This document shows, piece after piece, positions 6,181-7,683 of a DNA stretch of 7,683 nt. A program made the translations under genes and the position numbers. Source of the stretch: Pseudomonadota bacterium (GTDB lineage Bacteria; Pseudomonadota; Gammaproteobacteria; Burkholderiales; Nitrosomonadaceae); contig JAFEEV010000036.1 of NCBI GenBank assembly GCA_018240935.1, positions 1 to 7,683 on the forward strand, given 5' to 3'. Position 1 is the first letter of the stretch, and the number at the start of each line of letters is the position of its first letter. Below the pieces are notes generated by a model that was not told the DNA's origin, did not search any database, and saw nothing but the letters and a program-made list of their open reading frames with translations.

Positions 6181-6381
6181 CTAGCCCGAGCTGTTATCGC
6201 TTATCGCTTCAAGATAAACAGGATGCCCCGTTTCCAGCTTGGCTACCTGATAAACCCTTTGATGATGTATCTTCGTAGAAGGCTCTATCGCCGCAGCCAA
6301 GTAAAACGTAATCGTATACAGAATGGTGATTGCATAAACTACAACCAATTGCGGTGCTTTCAATAACTCTTTAATTTCCAT
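6181..6381 (-). CDS. Small single-pass membrane protein, upstream of the PII-like gene
   Basis: A 66-residue protein that I do not recognise. After a short amphipathic start (MEIKELLKAP) comes one long hydrophobic helix, about residues 11-33 (QLVVVYAITILYTITFYLAA), then a polar 33-residue tail containing IHHQRVYQVAKLE. The start is placed at 6381 because GAGGAG lies five bases upstream; the frame stays open to 6441, but that extension would read through this ribosome site. It lies 120 bp before the PII-like gene on the same strand, so they may form an operon. A small membrane protein beside a PII-like gene could be a transporter subunit or a docking partner; this is inference only. Confidence 0.7.
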   Translation of the reverse strand: MEIKELLKAPQLVVVYAITILYTITFYLAAAIEPSTKIHHQRVYQVAKLETGHPVYLEAISDNSSG

Positions 6382-6386
6382 TTTTT

Positions 6387-6392
6387 CTCCTC
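6387..6392 (-). promoter_or_regulatory. Ribosome binding site deciding the small membrane protein start
   Basis: GAGGAG on the minus strand followed by five bases and ATG 6381. The in-frame ATG codons further upstream (6441, 6438) have no comparable site. Confidence 0.7.
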
Positions 6393-6460
6393 TCTTAGGA
6401 CATTTGCCGGTATTTATACAAACCAGCAGAAAACGCATCACCGGTTCGTCTAAATATCCA

Positions 6461-6512
6461 GGTTGATAATACGTTCTTTGAGGTTGACAATAAAACTACT
6501 CCCTTATCAACC
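6461..6512. promoter_or_regulatory. Three 9-bp repeats GGTTGAtAA, candidate operator
   Basis: GGTTGATAA (6461-6469, plus), GGTTGACAA (6482-6490, plus, one change) and TTATCAACC (6504-6512, same motif inverted) start 21 and 22 bp apart, close to two helical turns. The outer two form a perfect 9-bp inverted repeat. Such spaced half-sites on one face of the helix fit a multimeric regulator, such as the LysR protein encoded alongside. The region begins 80 bp upstream of the membrane-protein start. Confidence 0.5.
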
Positions 6513-6703
6513 AATCACTCTCACACGAAATGATCAAAGAACAGACAGAATAAGGATCGATATATAATAGTCTTTTAAATGCAAGGACAAAAACCCTACT
6601 TACTTAAGACAAAAGTTAAATATCTCACCTTGGAATAGATCATATAGATTGAATGTCTCGAAGATAAGTCCAATAAAGCGAAACATTTTGTTTCCCATTT
6701 AGA

Positions 6704-6709
6704 TACAAT
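6704..6709 (+). promoter_or_regulatory. -10 element suggesting a leaderless LysR transcript
   Basis: TACAAT matches TATAAT at 5 of 6 positions and ends six bases before the LysR ATG, which puts the expected +1 at or next to the A of ATG 6716. No ribosome site precedes the ATG. No good -35 is seen. Confidence 0.35.
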
Positions 6710-6715
6710 AATACG

Positions 6716-7630
6716 ATGCAAGACTTAAATCTTTTCATCATTTTTGCGCGGGTCGTGGAAACGGGCAGTTTCGCCGAAGCGGCGCGGCGCATGGATATCT
6801 CCCGCTCAGCGGTGAGCAAAGCCGTTGCCAAGCTTGAGAAGGATCTCAGCACCCGCTTACTGCTGCGCAGCACGCGGCATCTTAGTCTAACGGAAGCTGG
6901 TATCGCGCTTTCGGAACATGTGAAACGTATCCTGGAAGAAGCCGAACACGCTGAGCGGGCCATCAACAGCCTTCATGACGAACCGCGCGGAACGCTGAAA
7001 GTGAGCGCGCCGAGTTCATTCGGGACGCGCCACATCGCTCCGGCACTGCCTTGTTTTCTCGCGCGCTACCCTGAGATCAAAGTTGATTTGACGATTACCG
7101 ACCATCCGGGCGATTTGATTGAAGAAGGGTATGACGTGCAAATCCGCGTGACCAATGAGCCCGACCCTAATCTGGTGGCGCGCAAGATTGCACCGGTCCG
7201 CCGCATACTGTGCGCAACCCCGCAGTATTTCCAACAATGGGGCACACCCCAAACCCCGGCCGATCTCGTCAAACACAATTGTCTCGATTGCGCGCTTTCG
7301 CCCGAACAAGGCTATTGGCGCTTCGACGGACCGGAAGGTAAGATCAAGGTTCCGATATCCGGAACCCTGCGAATCAACGATAACGATGCGCTCGCGCAAG
7401 CAGTGCTGTATGGATTGGGCATCGCCCTGCTGCCTACGTACACAATCGGCATGGAATTGCAAAAAGGACGGCTGCAGACGGTGTTGCCGGACTACCTGTC
7501 CGTGGAACGTCATATTTACGCCTGCTATCTCCCCAGTCGTCATTTACCCATAAAAATACGCGCTTTTATTAATTTCCTAGCGGAACACGTCGGTGACATG
7601 CCGTATTGGGATCGGTCTTTAGTGAAATGA
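6716..7630 (+). CDS. LysR-family transcriptional regulator (CrgA-like subgroup)
   Basis: A 304-residue protein of usual LysR length. The N-terminal winged helix-turn-helix (about 1-60) is typical: LNLFIIFARVVETGSFAEAA (4-23), the recognition helix in ISRSAVSKAVAKLEKDL (28-44), and LLLRSTRHLSLTEAG (48-62). A linker helix (65-88) leads to the periplasmic-binding-protein-like effector domain (about 90-298), with GTLKVSAPSSFG (92-103) at its start and YGLGIALLPTY (242 on) near the end. It should act in the cytoplasm as a DNA-binding oligomer responding to a small ligand. The effector domain resembles the CrgA/DntR-like group rather than CbbR, but the ligand is unknown. The ATG at 6716 gives the family-typical N-terminus although it lacks a ribosome site. 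It is divergent from the membrane-protein/PII-like genes and may also repress itself. Confidence 0.93.
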   Translation: MQDLNLFIIFARVVETGSFAEAARRMDISRSAVSKAVAKLEKDLSTRLLLRSTRHLSLTEAGIALSEHVKRILEEAEHAERAINSLHDEPRGTLKVSAPSSFGTRHIAPALPCFLARYPEIKVDLTITDHPGDLIEEGYDVQIRVTNEPDPNLVARKIAPVRRILCATPQYFQQWGTPQTPADLVKHNCLDCALSPEQGYWRFDGPEGKIKVPISGTLRINDNDALAQAVLYGLGIALLPTYTIGMELQKGRLQTVLPDYLSVERHIYACYLPSRHLPIKIRAFINFLAEHVGDMPYWDRSLVK

Positions 7631-7683
7631 ACGTTGTGTTTAGTTTTTAACCTGTCAGATCCTTTTACTCGCATGATGATTTG

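Larger units (their letters stand above)
6382..6715. other. Divergent intergenic region between the membrane-protein/PII-like genes and the LysR gene
   Basis: This 334-bp region is markedly richer in A+T than the flanking genes and holds no credible gene. It contains three related 9-bp repeats (6461-6512), a perfect TATAAT on the plus strand (6563-6568) without a recognisable -35, and a -10-like TACAAT (6704-6709) right before the LysR start. Divergent arrangement of a LysR gene and its target is common, so control of the membrane-protein/PII-like genes by this LysR is plausible. Confidence 0.6.

Noticed and set aside
6382..6441. N-terminal extension of the small membrane protein to ATG 6441
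   Set aside because: The extension would translate through the GAGGAG ribosome site that sits ideally before ATG 6381.
6563..6568. Perfect TATAAT as the LysR promoter
   Set aside because: No -35 match is found at 16-18 bases and there is no extended TG; the run of TA dinucleotides can produce it by chance. It is kept only as an alternative to the leaderless model.

Overview
The window most resembles the chromosome of a free-living proteobacterium. The moderate G+C, the soluble PAS hybrid kinase, the CrgA-type LysR regulator and the SbtB-like PII protein would fit an autotrophic betaproteobacterium such as a Nitrosomonas relative. That placement is an impression from the proteins; no rRNA or marker gene is present. 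Every gene from 1 to 6381 lies on the minus strand, and only the LysR gene at the right end is on the plus strand.

Reading the minus strand from right to left, the first block (6381-5755) has a 66-residue single-pass membrane protein followed by a small PII-like signalling protein of SbtB/carboxysome-PII type. The divergent LysR gene (6716-7630) shares with them a 334-bp AT-rich intergenic region. That region holds three copies of GGTTGAtAA about 21-22 bp apart, a likely operator. Downstream of the PII-like gene is a short stretch that looks like the decayed end of a membrane-protein gene.

The second block (5330-1923) is the most unusual. It begins with a 457-residue clan-CD (caspase/legumain-like) cysteine peptidase carrying an EF-hand calcium loop. 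Joined to it by an ATGA stop/start overlap is a 116-residue protein that is a free-standing paralogue of the peptidase's own N-terminal domain. After a gap with a good sigma70-type promoter come a DUF4255 (Pvc16/Afp16-type) protein and a 286-residue conserved-looking hypothetical protein. DUF4255 is a hallmark of extracellular contractile injection systems (eCIS), so the block looks like the accessory or cargo end of such a locus, although no sheath, tube or baseplate gene is present here. A working hypothesis is that the peptidase is an eCIS-associated effector or processing enzyme, and the small paralogue its adaptor or inhibitor.

The third block (1603 to 1, running off the left edge) is a cytoplasmic hybrid histidine kinase with PAS, HisKA, HATPase and receiver domains, transcribed from its own promoter at 1667-1696. 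It may regulate the neighbouring block, but the sequence does not prove it.
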